From Salegentibacter salinarum (lineage in GTDB: Bacteria; Bacteroidota; Bacteroidia; Flavobacteriales; Flavobacteriaceae), in contig NZ_FUZC01000004.1 in assembly GCF_900168115.1 (NCBI RefSeq), positions 248,001-312,000 of the forward strand: DNA of 64,000 nucleotides, in the 5' to 3' direction. This document shows, one piece after another, positions 1 to 9,588 of the stretch (position 1 is the first letter of the stretch; each line of letters opens with the position of its first letter). The translations under genes and the position numbers were made by a program. Under the pieces are notes generated by a model. The model worked only from the letters and a program-made list of their open reading frames with translations, made no database searches and was not told where the DNA came from.

Positions 1-2490
1 TTTATAACCAAACAATTTCTCTTTAAAGATCCACTTTCGCTAACCAACCTGGGTTTAGAAAAATTACAGGAACTTCAGGTAGACGATAGTTTTAAAATTT
101 ACAATAATTACCTCGTCACCAAAGATGAAAAGCATTTGCTCCTCTTTATCACCCCGAAATATCCGGCTTCTGAAACAAGGAACAACGAGGTTTTTGTAGA
201 GAAATTAGATCAAATTGTTTCTGATTTAAATGAAAATTCTGAAGTAAAAGCGGAATATTTTGGAGGAGTGTTATACGCTATTGCAAATGCAAAACAGATA
301 AAAAGCGATATTCAGTTCACATTAAGCATTGCTTTTTCAATTTTACTTGTTCTACTAATTCTATTTTACCGAAGATTCTACGTTCCGCTACTGCTTTTTC
401 TTCCCAGTTTATTTGGAGCTTTGGCGGCCATTACTTTACTGTATTTCCTCAAAGGGAGTGTCTCAGCGATTTCCTTAGGAATTGGTGCTATTTTATTGGG
501 GATAAGCCTTGATTATGCGCTACATATTCTCACTCATTTTAGAAATAATGCCGATGTAAAAATACTATACCGGGAAGTCAGTAAGCCTATTTTAATGAGC
601 AGTTTTACTACTGCTATTGCTTTTTTATGCCTGCTATTCCTTAAAAGTGAAGCTTTAAACGATTTGGGAATTTTTGCTGCTGTTAGTGTAATCACGGCTT
701 CAGTATTTGCGTTAATTCTTATTCCACATTTTTATAAGCCGCAAAAAAATAAGAAAAAAGTAAAAAATAACTGGATAGATAAGCTCGCAACTCAGCGATT
801 CTATCAAAATAAATTTTTAGTCGGATTTGTACTATTGCTATTTCTCTTCGGATTGTTCTTTTTTACAAAAGTCGAGTTTAACGTAGATCTTTCACAGGTT
901 AATTTTGAACCTAAAAATATAAAGCAAACCGAGGAAAAAATTAAGCAGATTGCCGGTGAAGCCGCAAATACTACCTATTTGGTTTCCTACGGGAATGATA
1001 TTGATGAAGCGCTTTCCAGAAATAACGAACTATATCAGGAACTTAAAAACCTGGAAGAAACGGATAAAATTAAAAGGTTTAGCAGTATTGGAGGCGTAGT
1101 GCTTTCTACCGACAAACAAACCGAAAGAATTGAAGCCTGGGAAGAATTTTGGAGTGATTCTAAAAAGGAAAACTTAAAAAATAGCCTTTTAAATGAATCT
1201 TCTGAACTTGGTTTTAAAGCAGAAAGCTTTAATCGGTTTTACGAGCAATTAAACAAAGACTTTAATGGTATATTCCTGGAGGATTATCGTAATGTCTCAA
1301 CGCTTTATTTAGACGATTTTATAAATAATAATCCGGGATTTTCTACAGTTACCAGTACGCTTAGCTTTACAGAAAGTAATCCGGCAATTTTGGAAAAACT
1401 GGAGGAGGAAGAGGGCATCATCGCTATAGACCGGAAGCAAATGAACCAGGATTTTCTTGGGGATTTAAAAAGTGAATTCAACCAACTTATTTTATTCTCT
1501 CTAATTGCCGTTTTTATTGTTTTACTTCTTTTTTACAGGAATTTGCTGCTTAGTTTACTCACTTTATTGCCCATTGCCATTACCTGGATTATCGCTCTTG
1601 GAATTATGGCAGTTTTAGGCATAGAATTCAACATTTTAAATATTATTATTTCAACATTTATCTTCGGGCTTGGGCTAGATTACAGCATTTTTATTACCAA
1701 CGCCTGTTTAAAAGAATACGAAATAGGAAAACCTGCTTTAAAAACATACCAGGCTTCTATTTTGCTTTCTGTTTTAACTACCTTACTGGGAATTGGTGCA
1801 CTGGTTTTTGCCCAACATCCTGCACTCCAGTCTGTTTCGGTGGTTTCGGTGATTGGGGTTTTAACCGCGTTGTTGGTGGCTTTTGTAATCCAGACAAAAC
1901 TATTCGATCTTTTATTTTTCCGAAGAAAATTAGCGCAGAAAGCTCCTTTTAGTTTTTATTCGCTGGTTAAAAAATCTGGTAGTAAAGAGCAGCTCTATTT
2001 AAAAAATGCGCTTTTAGGAAATTACAGGTATAAGTCGGTTTATTCTGCTGCTAAAAAAGAATTTACTCAAAATCGTGAACGATTTTTAAAGGTTTCAGGG
2101 TTTTTAAATCCAGGTGAAAAAATCTTTATGCTGAATTCCAATTACGGAATTCTCCCTGTATTTTTAAGTCTGAAAAACCAAGAAAACAAATTCTTCGTTT
2201 TAGATACAAACAAAGAAAACCGGAAAATTTCGAATAATACTGGTCAAAGCAATGCTGAGAATATAAATTTCAGTAAAGAATGGCCCGAAAATTTGATAAC
2301 ATATCCTGTATTTATTATTAGTAAAAAACCTTCAGAAGAAATCACTTCAACTTTAAAAGAAAATATCTCCCGGTATGCTGAGAAAGTGATTATTTTGAGT
2401 TCAGAATATGAAAACCGGTGGCTAATCGATTTAAATTTTGAGATTATTTACCGTCAAGATAATATCCTCGTTTTAAAAAGAATGGATTAA
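1..2490 (+). CDS. MMPL/RND-family exporter, 5'-truncated by window edge, with C-terminal methyltransferase-like domain
   Basis: The reading frame is open from base 1, so the N-terminus lies outside the window; the TTG at 136 is not the true start. Two blocks of membrane helices (about 316-740 and 1480-1920) flank a soluble domain (about 865-1470), which is the two-half MMPL layout. Each block has the glycine-rich GIGAILLGISLDYALHIL / FGLGLDYSIFI type helix that carries the conserved Asp of RND/MMPL pumps. From about 1960 a soluble tail follows that resembles a Rossmann methyltransferase with an eroded SAM loop. The stop at 2488-2490 abuts the next start, so the gene is in an operon with the C45 and PaaK-like genes. 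Such exporters are part of flexirubin/aryl-polyene clusters in Flavobacteriaceae, where they probably move the acyl product to the outer membrane (inference). Confidence 0.85.
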   Translation, partial: FITKQFLFKDPLSLTNLGLEKLQELQVDDSFKIYNNYLVTKDEKHLLLFITPKYPASETRNNEVFVEKLDQIVSDLNENSEVKAEYFGGVLYAIANAKQIKSDIQFTLSIAFSILLVLLILFYRRFYVPLLLFLPSLFGALAAITLLYFLKGSVSAISLGIGAILLGISLDYALHILTHFRNNADVKILYREVSKPILMSSFTTAIAFLCLLFLKSEALNDLGIFAAVSVITASVFALILIPHFYKPQKNKKKVKNNWIDKLATQRFYQNKFLVGFVLLLFLFGLFFFTKVEFNVDLSQVNFEPKNIKQTEEKIKQIAGEAANTTYLVSYGNDIDEALSRNNELYQELKNLEETDKIKRFSSIGGVVLSTDKQTERIEAWEEFWSDSKKENLKNSLLNESSELGFKAESFNRFYEQLNKDFNGIFLEDYRNVSTLYLDDFINNNPGFSTVTSTLSFTESNPAILEKLEEEEGIIAIDRKQMNQDFLGDLKSEFNQLILFSLIAVFIVLLLFYRNLLLSLLTLLPIAITWIIALGIMAVLGIEFNILNIIISTFIFGLGLDYSIFITNACLKEYEIGKPALKTYQASILLSVLTTLLGIGALVFAQHPALQSVSVVSVIGVLTALLVAFVIQTKLFDLLFFRRKLAQKAPFSFYSLVKKSGSKEQLYLKNALLGNYRYKSVYSAAKKEFTQNRERFLKVSGFLNPGEKIFMLNSNYGILPVFLSLKNQENKFFVLDTNKENRKISNNTGQSNAENINFSKEWPENLITYPVFIISKKPSEEITSTLKENISRYAEKVIILSSEYENRWLIDLNFEIIYRQDNILVLKRMD

Positions 2491-4158
2491 GTGAAATTGT
2501 TCTTTACCAAAATATCGGTTGTTTTTGGGATTCTAATCCTTTTAAATTCCTGCGGAGTAAAACGGTCTATGGAAGACCGCCCCGATATTACCGGCATAGA
2601 AAAAATAGATACTACCAGAACCAAAATTAACGACAATCATTATAGAATAGGGAAGAATTCTCTTTATAAAAATAAATACGGGATCTGGGAACTCTATGTT
2701 GAAGGCGATGCCCTGGAGCGTGGTGTAATAAGTGGAAGCTTAACCCAAGAACTGATGCACAAGCAGGAAACTGCCTTTATGGAGAAAATCTATGATTTGG
2801 TACCAAAAACCGGATATCGCAATTTCCTTAAAAAGACCGTGGCCTGGTTTAACCGTAAAATATACCTGCACGTCCCGGAAGAATATAAACAGGAAATTTA
2901 TGGGACATCCCTTTTCGGACTTGAAGAATACAACGACTTTGCGCCGGCTTATATAAGAATGCTCTATTTTCACGGGGCACACGATATTGGCCATGCCCTG
3001 CAGGATTTAATGTTGGTGGGTTGTACTTCTTTTGCAGCCTGGGATTCAAAAACTGAAGACGGACAATTATTGCTGGGAAGAAATTTTGATTTTTATGCCG
3101 GTGATGAGTTTGCAGAAGAAAAAATCGCTGCTTTTATAAATCCCGATGAGGGTCATAAATTTATGATGTACACCTGGGCGGGAATGATTGGCACGGTGAG
3201 TGGTTTGAATGAAAAAGGAATCAGTGTAACCATAAACGCCGGAAAAAGTAAAATTCCTTTGCAGGCTAAGACGCCCATTAGTCTTGTGGCCCGGGAAATT
3301 TTACAGTATGCAGCTTCAAATGAAGAAGCTATAGAAATCGCTAAAAAGCGGGAAGTTTTTGTTTCCGAATCTATTATGGTGGGAAGCGCAAATGAGCGAA
3401 AAGCGATTTTAATTGAAGTAGCGCCTGGAAATTTTGGAGTTTACGATGTTGAAAATTCTAATGAATTGGTATGCAGCAATCACTTTCAAAGTGAAGCTTA
3501 CGTGAAAGATAACCGGAACTTAAAAACCATAAAGGAAAGTCATACGCAATATCGATTTGATAAAATGCAGGAATTACTTTCTGAAAAGGAGCTATTAACG
3601 CCTGAAAAAGCTGCTGATATTTTAAGAAACAAAGAAGGGCTGGGAGGTTCAAAATTGGGAATGGGAAATGAAATGGCTATAAATCAGCTGCTTGCTCATC
3701 ACGGTATTATTTATAAGCCGGAAGAGAGAAAAGTTTGGGTTTCGGCTAATCCCTATCAATTAGGGGCGTTTCTTTCATACGATCTGGATAAAGCTTTTAA
3801 TAGTTTTGAGCGTGGAAATATTTCAGGAAGTGTAATGACTGATGAAACTATCGCTGAAGATCCTTTTGTAAATACAGAAGCTTATAAGAATTACGAAAAA
3901 TACCGAAAATTAAGTCAGGAAATTACTGATGCAATTTTAGCTGAAGAAAAGGTTTCCGCAGAAAAAATCAATAAACTTAAGTTTTTAAATCCGTATTTCT
4001 GGGAAGTTTATAAAATTGCCGGAGATTATTATTTTCAGCAAAAAGATTATAAAAAAGCGGTGATTAATTATAAACAGGCCAAAATCAGGGAAGTGACTAC
4101 CTTGCCGGACGAGGAATATTTGGAAAAAATGATTAAAAAATCTTACCGAAGACTTTAA
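2491..4158 (+). CDS. C45-family acyltransferase/peptidase-like lipoprotein
   Basis: This 555-residue protein begins with GTG directly after the preceding stop codon. Its signal peptide ends in a lipobox (LNSC, Cys21), so it should be a lipoprotein. The core belongs to the acyl-CoA:6-aminopenicillanate acyltransferase (C45) family. The sequence GCTSFAAWD places the likely N-terminal nucleophile at Cys178, followed by the family's GRNFDF strand. The last 60 residues look like one TPR unit (YYFQQKDYKKAVINYKQA). The usual role of this fold is autocatalytic cleavage followed by amide hydrolysis or acyl transfer. Between an MMPL exporter and a PaaK-like ligase it may process an acylated pigment or lipid at the envelope (inference). 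Family assignment is firm, substrate unknown. Confidence 0.82.
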   Translation: MKLFFTKISVVFGILILLNSCGVKRSMEDRPDITGIEKIDTTRTKINDNHYRIGKNSLYKNKYGIWELYVEGDALERGVISGSLTQELMHKQETAFMEKIYDLVPKTGYRNFLKKTVAWFNRKIYLHVPEEYKQEIYGTSLFGLEEYNDFAPAYIRMLYFHGAHDIGHALQDLMLVGCTSFAAWDSKTEDGQLLLGRNFDFYAGDEFAEEKIAAFINPDEGHKFMMYTWAGMIGTVSGLNEKGISVTINAGKSKIPLQAKTPISLVAREILQYAASNEEAIEIAKKREVFVSESIMVGSANERKAILIEVAPGNFGVYDVENSNELVCSNHFQSEAYVKDNRNLKTIKESHTQYRFDKMQELLSEKELLTPEKAADILRNKEGLGGSKLGMGNEMAINQLLAHHGIIYKPEERKVWVSANPYQLGAFLSYDLDKAFNSFERGNISGSVMTDETIAEDPFVNTEAYKNYEKYRKLSQEITDAILAEEKVSAEKINKLKFLNPYFWEVYKIAGDYYFQQKDYKKAVINYKQAKIREVTTLPDEEYLEKMIKKSYRRL

Positions 4159-5414
4159 TGACGAGTTTTTACGAAATAAACGGAAATAAAATATTGCTAA
4201 AACAGCAATTAAGCTACGTGGCGGCAAATTCTCCATTCTACAAAAAGCATTTTCAAAGTAATAAAATAAATATTGCGGAAATCGAGTCTTATGAAGATTT
4301 CAAGCAGATTCCGATTACCACAAAAGAAGATTTACAACATTTCAATAAAGAGTTTATTTCTGTTCCCGGAGATGAAATCATAGATTATGTAACGACTTCC
4401 GGGACTTTGGGAAATCCTGTAAGTTTTGCTTTAAATGATGCAGATCTGGATAGATTGGCTGAAAATGAGCGCAGATCTTTTGAAATGCTTGGAGTCAAGA
4501 AATCCAGCGTGGTACAAATCACCACCACATTAGACCGACGCTTTATGGCGGGGATGGCATATTTTCTTGGTTTACGAAAATTGGGCGCCGGAATTATAAG
4601 AACGGGCAGTGGGCTTCCGGGTTTGCAATGGGAATCTATAGAAAGGTTTAAACCTGAATTCTTGGTTGCAGTTCCTTCATTTTTATTAAAGTTGATCGAT
4701 TTTGCCATTCAAAACGGTATTGACTATAAAAACTCTTCCGTTAAAGCAGCGGTTTGTATTGGGGAACCTTTACGAAATCCGGATTTCAGTTTAAATTCCC
4801 TTGGGCGAAGAATCAAAGAACTTTGGGATATTGACCTGTTTTCTACTTATGCAAGTACCGAAATGGGCACCGCCTTTACCGAATGTGAATTTCACGAAGG
4901 AAACCACAGTCTTCTGAAGCTTATATTTGCTGAAGTTTTAGATGAAAATCAAGAACCTGTAGATAAGGGTGAAATCGGGGAATTAGTGGTTACTCCTTTG
5001 CAAACCAAAACAATGCCTTTAATAAGATTTGCTACCGGAGATATGGTGAAATTCTATGGGAAAAATTGTAAATGTGGAAGAGAATCATTGCGAATTAGTA
5101 CACCGGTAGGTCGCAAACAGCAAATGATCAAGCTGAGAGGCACAACGCTTTATCCGCAGCAAATCATCAATTTACTGACTGCCTTTCAGTCTTTAAAGAT
5201 CTTTGTTATTGAAGCAAGATTAAATAAAACTAAAACTGATGAAATCCTGGTAAGAATTCCAGAGGATTTTGCTGAAGTTAATGAGCTTCAGGAACATTTA
5301 CAAGCTGGCCTAAAAGTGAAAGTAGTATTAAAAAAAGCTTCCGTAGAAGAAATTGAAAAACTAAAATTTCCCAGAGAAAGCAGAAAGCCAAAGCTTTTCC
5401 ACGATTTTAGGTAA
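4158..5414 (+). CDS. Phenylacetate-CoA ligase (PaaK)-like adenylate-forming enzyme
   Basis: The ATG overlaps the previous stop by one base (TAATG), which suggests translational coupling. The 418 residues fit the PaaK branch of the AMP-binding superfamily. TTSGTLGNP is the phosphate-binding loop, YASTEMGT the A5 motif, and FATGDMVKFYG the A7-type motif that leads into a Cys-rich CKCGRE segment typical of PaaK-like proteins. The enzyme should activate an aryl or fatty carboxylic acid with ATP and load it on CoA or a carrier. In flexirubin/aryl-polyene clusters such ligases are thought to activate the aromatic starter (known context, not shown here). It is the last gene of its operon; NlpC/P60 lies convergent beyond it. 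Confidence 0.85.
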   Translation: MTSFYEINGNKILLKQQLSYVAANSPFYKKHFQSNKINIAEIESYEDFKQIPITTKEDLQHFNKEFISVPGDEIIDYVTTSGTLGNPVSFALNDADLDRLAENERRSFEMLGVKKSSVVQITTTLDRRFMAGMAYFLGLRKLGAGIIRTGSGLPGLQWESIERFKPEFLVAVPSFLLKLIDFAIQNGIDYKNSSVKAAVCIGEPLRNPDFSLNSLGRRIKELWDIDLFSTYASTEMGTAFTECEFHEGNHSLLKLIFAEVLDENQEPVDKGEIGELVVTPLQTKTMPLIRFATGDMVKFYGKNCKCGRESLRISTPVGRKQQMIKLRGTTLYPQQIINLLTAFQSLKIFVIEARLNKTKTDEILVRIPEDFAEVNELQEHLQAGLKVKVVLKKASVEEIEKLKFPRESRKPKLFHDFR

Positions 5415-5427
5415 AACTTCTAGATTT

Positions 5428-5470
5428 TATCCCTCAAAAACGACGCCGCGACTGCGCTCGAAGCGACAAT
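5428..5470. repeat. Possible dispersed-repeat remnant
   Basis: The 60-base gap between two convergent genes carries a GC-richer patch (core GACTGCGCTCGAAGCGACA) that stands out from its AT-rich surroundings and resembles the short REP-like intergenic elements frequent in Flavobacteriaceae. Only one copy of this form is visible in the window, so the assignment is tentative. Confidence 0.25.
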
Positions 5471-5475
5471 TTTAT

Positions 5476-6225
5476 TTATATAATCTTTTTGATTACCCGG
5501 AGTTTGTGGGTGTGCCGTTTTAATTCTGCATTAAAGATCCCGGAATGGTCAATTCGGTCAATTCGTACTTTTCCGTCTACGTGGATAATGTAATTATCGT
5601 TCATCATAATGCCCACGTGATCTATCACACCATCTTTATCATCAAAGAAGGCAAGATCTCCGGCTTCACTTTCTTCAATAAAACTAAGCGCTTCTCCCTG
5701 CTTAGCCTGATCGGCGGAATTTCTGTTTAACTGGTAGCCGTTTAATTTATAGACCATTTGTGTAAGTCCGCTGCAATCAATTCCCAACGGAGATTTTCCA
5801 CCCCAGGAATACGGACTGTTTAAATACAAAAGTGCGGCTTTTACAATTTCCACCTTAAGTTTTTCACCCGAAACAGAATGTCCTTCAAAGTGATGATTTA
5901 ACAAATCTGTGGCATTTAGTGAAGCTCCAATAGGTACGGTAATAAGATGTCCGTTTTGATCGGTTACAAAATCAAAAAGATCGGCAGAATAATTTGGAAT
6001 TACTTCGTCTAACCGGTAATAAGTTTCTTCCGGTATTTTAAGCAATTGTTTATTTGAGATCCAGGACTCAAAATTATCGAATGCAACACGAATCCTGCTC
6101 CATTGGGCGCGTTCTTCAAGTATTTTAAAATGTTCTCCATAAAGAACCTGAGATACCATTTCGCTTTTATTAGATGTGGTTTCGCGAAGTGGCACAATGC
6201 TTAGGGGGCAAATTCCGTATTGCAT
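5476..6225 (-). CDS. SH3-domain NlpC/P60 (C40) cell-wall peptidase
   Basis: The 249 residues comprise a bacterial SH3-like N-terminus (about 1-65, with WSRIRVAF and SWISNKQLL), a second SH3-like part (65-115), and a C-terminal NlpC/P60 domain. The catalytic triad residues are visible as Cys151 in GIDCSGLTQ, His203 in DHVGIMM and His215 in YIIHVDG. Members such as YkfC cleave gamma-D-glutamyl-diaminopimelate bonds of muropeptides. No signal peptide is evident, so it probably acts on imported wall peptides in the cytoplasm (inference). It ends convergent to the PaaK-like gene and lies 18 bases downstream of the thiolase gene, so the two are probably cotranscribed. Confidence 0.85.
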   Translation of the reverse strand: MQYGICPLSIVPLRETTSNKSEMVSQVLYGEHFKILEERAQWSRIRVAFDNFESWISNKQLLKIPEETYYRLDEVIPNYSADLFDFVTDQNGHLITVPIGASLNATDLLNHHFEGHSVSGEKLKVEIVKAALLYLNSPYSWGGKSPLGIDCSGLTQMVYKLNGYQLNRNSADQAKQGEALSFIEESEAGDLAFFDDKDGVIDHVGIMMNDNYIIHVDGKVRIDRIDHSGIFNAELKRHTHKLRVIKKII

Positions 6226-6243
6226 TCAATAAAAAATATAAAA

Positions 6244-7428
6244 TTAAGAGTTTCGCTCTATTACCATTGCAGATGCACCGCCACCGCCATTACAAATCGC
6301 GGCTGCTCCCAATTTAGCATTATTTTGCTGCAACACATTTAATAAAGTGATTAGAATTCTTACTCCGCTGCAACCCAGTGGGTGACCTAGAGAAACGGCA
6401 CCACCGTGAACGTTGGTTTTTTCATCGCTAATTCCCAGAATTTTCATATTCGCTAATCCTACCACGGCAAAAGCTTCATTGAATTCAAAGAAATCTATAT
6501 CGTCTTGTGCAACACCTGCATTTTTAAGTGCTAAAGGCAAAGCTTTGGCCGGAGCGGTGGTGAACCATTTTGGTTCCTGAGCGGCATCAGCAAAACCTTT
6601 AATGCTTGCAAGAATTTCCAAACCTAATTCTTCAGCTTTTTCACGACTCATTAGAACTACAGCACCTGCACCATCGTTGATGGTAGAAGCATTTGCAGCA
6701 GTTACCGTCCCATCTTTACTAAAGGCCGGACGAAGTGAGGTTATTTTATCCATTCTCACGTTCTTAAATTCCTCATCTTCTTTTACAACGATAGGATCTC
6801 CTTTTCGCTGCGGAACTTCAACCGGAACAACTTCGTTATCAAATTTCCCGTCGGCCCAGGCTTGAGCTGAACGTTCGTAAGATTTTATCGCAAAAGCATC
6901 TTGATCTTCTCTTGAAAAATTATGTTCTGTAGCACAAAGATCGGCGCAAACGCCCATTGCATTATGGTCGTAGGCATCTACCAATCCGTCTTTTTGCATT
7001 CCGTCTTCCATTTTTGCCGGACCAAATTTCTGTCCTTTTCTATGGTATAAATAATGCGGAATTAAACTCATATTTTCCATTCCACCTGCAACCACTATAG
7101 AATTTTGTCCCAGCATAATAGATTGTGCGCCCTGCATTACGGCTTTCATCCCGCTGGCACACACTTTATTTACGGTAGTACAGGGAACCGAATCGGGAAT
7201 TCCTGCTTTTAGAGCTGCCTGTCTTGCCGGTGCCTGGCCAACGCCAGCCTGCACTACATTACCCATTAAAACTTCCTGTACAAGTTCAGGTTTCAAATTA
7301 ATTTTATTTAAAGCTCCTTTGATGGCAACAGCACCAAGATCGGTAGCTTCTACGGTAGATAAGCTACCCAAAAAACTCCCAATTGGAGTCCTTGCGGCGC
7401 TTACAATTACTACTTCGTTATTCATCAT
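6244..7428 (-). CDS. Acetyl-CoA C-acetyltransferase (thiolase)
   Basis: A 394-residue thiolase. It carries the nucleophile Cys90 in NKVCASGMK, the NEAFAVV motif, the GHPLGCSG motif with its catalytic His, and the C-terminal second Cys in ICNGGGGASA. The reaction is reversible condensation of two acetyl-CoA (biosynthetic class) or thiolysis of 3-ketoacyl-CoA. Length and the GHPLGCSG form fit the biosynthetic AtoB/PhaA group, but sequence alone does not separate it from FadA-like enzymes. Two consecutive ATG codons are possible starts. It is transcribed away from the HD-phosphodiesterase gene and towards the NlpC gene. Confidence 0.92.
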   Translation of the reverse strand: MMNNEVVIVSAARTPIGSFLGSLSTVEATDLGAVAIKGALNKINLKPELVQEVLMGNVVQAGVGQAPARQAALKAGIPDSVPCTTVNKVCASGMKAVMQGAQSIMLGQNSIVVAGGMENMSLIPHYLYHRKGQKFGPAKMEDGMQKDGLVDAYDHNAMGVCADLCATEHNFSREDQDAFAIKSYERSAQAWADGKFDNEVVPVEVPQRKGDPIVVKEDEEFKNVRMDKITSLRPAFSKDGTVTAANASTINDGAGAVVLMSREKAEELGLEILASIKGFADAAQEPKWFTTAPAKALPLALKNAGVAQDDIDFFEFNEAFAVVGLANMKILGISDEKTNVHGGAVSLGHPLGCSGVRILITLLNVLQQNNAKLGAAAICNGGGGASAMVIERNS

Positions 7429-7514
7429 TTATGTTTTAGTTATTTCTTCTTTTGCGAATTTAGTGATTTTATAAGGAACTTAGCAAGAGCGCTCATTCGG
7501 CCGCTATTTTTTAG

Positions 7515-7522
7515 TACATTTG
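7515..7522 (+). promoter_or_regulatory. -7 promoter element of the 7TM-HD gene
   Basis: TACATTTG matches the Bacteroidota -7 consensus TAnnTTTG. It lies 19 bases before the ATG at 7541 and overlaps an upstream in-frame TTG at 7520, which argues that the TTG is promoter and not start codon. No convincing -33 TTG is present at the usual distance. Confidence 0.5.
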
Positions 7523-7540
7523 AGCAATAGCACGATTTAT

Positions 7541-9586
7541 ATGAAGAAATTCGTAAATAACCTGTATAAAAATCAGGCGTTATTTTACAAGGTATTTTTA
7601 TTTGCGCTTACCGCGGTGCTAATTGTTTACCTGCTACCCAAAGGAGGAAATTTTAAATATGAAATTCCTAAGGGAAAGCCCTGGCAGTATGAAAACCTCT
7701 ATGCGCCTTTCGATTTCGCGATATTAAAATCTGAAGAAGAAATACAGGAAGAGCGCCAGCAAATTATAAATAACCACACTCCATATTTTCAGTTTAACCA
7801 GGAAATACCTAATCAGGTAGAATCTGAAGTTCCCGAGGTAGTACAGGAAGTTTTTCCAGATAGTATTCTTTCAAACCGTGAAATTCAAATTATAGGTTTT
7901 GTAAACGAAACCCTTGAAGATGTGTATGAATATGGTTTATTGCAGGCCAACAACAGACTAGAAGACAATCAGCTGGTCTACTTACGAAAAGGGAATGAAG
8001 CCTTTGAAATTTCTTATAAAAACATTTTAAAGCAAGACCAGGTACGTGATTTTTTAAATTCTGAAATTGAAGAATCTAACCTTTCAGAGTTTGAGAATGA
8101 ATTATTGGAAGTCTTTTTCAATCTAATAGAACCTAACGTAAGTTTTGACAGCGAATTCACCCAGAAGGAGCTACAAAGCAAATTAGATAATATTTCTTAT
8201 ACCCGCGGAAATATTGAGCAGGGCAGTAGGGTTATTGCTCGTGGAGAAGTTGTAGAAGGGAATAAATACAATATTCTTAGATCACTTAAAAATGAATATG
8301 AATCGCAAGTTTGGAGTGAAAGTAATTATAAATGGATTATTGTAGGCTATAGCGTTTTAGTGGCTCTCGCACTTTTAATGCTCTTATTATTTATAAGAAA
8401 ATACAGGGAAGAAATATTTGAAAATAACGTAAAGGTCACTTTTATTTTCTTCAATATACTTTTTATGGTATTACTAACCACGCTGGTGGTTAATTTTAAT
8501 ATAGATTATGTTTATGTAGTACCGCTGTGTATTCTTCCGCTTACTTTAAAAGCATTTTTTGATGCACGGTTGGGAATGTTCACCCACGTAATTACCGTAT
8601 TGCTTTTAGGATTTATTGTACCTAACAGTTACGAATATATGTTCCTGCAAATTATTGCCGGGATTGTAACCATACTTACCGTTTCTGAACTTTATAAACG
8701 TGCCAACCTGTTTATTTCTGTAGGACAAATTACTTTGGTATATATTATTTCCTATTTCGCTTTTACGGTAATCCAGGAAGGAAATATCGCCGATGTGGAA
8801 GCTGAAGTCTTACTTACTTTTCTCCTGGGAGGTCTTGCTACTTTATTTGTACAACCCCTGATTTATATTTATGAAAAGATTTTCGGGATGGTTTCAGATA
8901 TGTCTTTGCTGGAGCTTTCTGATACCAATGCAAAATTGCTGAAAGAACTTTCAGAAAAAGCACCGGGAACTTTTCACCATTCTTTAAATGTGGCAAATCT
9001 TGCTGAAGCTGCTGCCAACGAAATTAATGCGAATGCAATGTTGGTTAGGGTGGGAGCACTTTACCACGATATTGGGAAGATGAAAAATCCAACCTATTTT
9101 TCGGAGAATCAAACTTCAGCCGTGAATTCTCACGATGAACTTGCGCCCCGCGAAAGCGCACAAATTATTACAGATCACGTGATTAACGGGATTGAAATCG
9201 CCAAGAAGCATAATCTGCCGGACAGGGTTATTGATTTTATTAGAACCCACCACGGGACCACCACTGTTTACTTCTTTTATATGAAAGAAAAGGAACAAAA
9301 TGAAAATGCTGTGGCAGAAGATTTTAGATATCCCGGGCCTATTCCTTTTAGTAAAGAAACCGCAATTTTAATGATGTGTGATAGTGTAGAGGCGGCCAGT
9401 AAGAGTTTAAAGGAACCTACCGCCGGGGTTATAGATAATTTTGTAGAGAAGATTATCAATAAACAAATGAAGGAAGAGCAATTCTTAAACGCTAATATTA
9501 CTTTTAAAGAAATACAAGTGGTGAAAAAAATCCTTAAACGTAAGCTTAAGAATATTTTTCACCTTAGAGTTGAATACCCGGAATAG
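7541..9586 (+). CDS. 7TM-HD family (PgpH-type) cyclic dinucleotide phosphodiesterase
   Basis: I use the ATG at 7541 (681 residues); an in-frame TTG 21 bases upstream sits inside a promoter motif. The protein has one N-terminal helix, an extracellular 7TMR-HDED region of about 230 residues, a block of seven or so helices, and a cytoplasmic HD domain. HD residues are seen in FHHSLNVANL, YHDIGKMKNP, IITDHVINGI and RTHHGTT. PgpH of Listeria, the studied relative, hydrolyses cyclic di-AMP to pApA, so this is probably the c-di-AMP phosphodiesterase that tunes osmolyte and wall homeostasis. It converges on the GreA-like gene at its 3' end. Confidence 0.9.
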   Translation: MKKFVNNLYKNQALFYKVFLFALTAVLIVYLLPKGGNFKYEIPKGKPWQYENLYAPFDFAILKSEEEIQEERQQIINNHTPYFQFNQEIPNQVESEVPEVVQEVFPDSILSNREIQIIGFVNETLEDVYEYGLLQANNRLEDNQLVYLRKGNEAFEISYKNILKQDQVRDFLNSEIEESNLSEFENELLEVFFNLIEPNVSFDSEFTQKELQSKLDNISYTRGNIEQGSRVIARGEVVEGNKYNILRSLKNEYESQVWSESNYKWIIVGYSVLVALALLMLLLFIRKYREEIFENNVKVTFIFFNILFMVLLTTLVVNFNIDYVYVVPLCILPLTLKAFFDARLGMFTHVITVLLLGFIVPNSYEYMFLQIIAGIVTILTVSELYKRANLFISVGQITLVYIISYFAFTVIQEGNIADVEAEVLLTFLLGGLATLFVQPLIYIYEKIFGMVSDMSLLELSDTNAKLLKELSEKAPGTFHHSLNVANLAEAAANEINANAMLVRVGALYHDIGKMKNPTYFSENQTSAVNSHDELAPRESAQIITDHVINGIEIAKKHNLPDRVIDFIRTHHGTTTVYFFYMKEKEQNENAVAEDFRYPGPIPFSKETAILMMCDSVEAASKSLKEPTAGVIDNFVEKIINKQMKEEQFLNANITFKEIQVVKKILKRKLKNIFHLRVEYPE

Positions 9587-9588
9587 GT

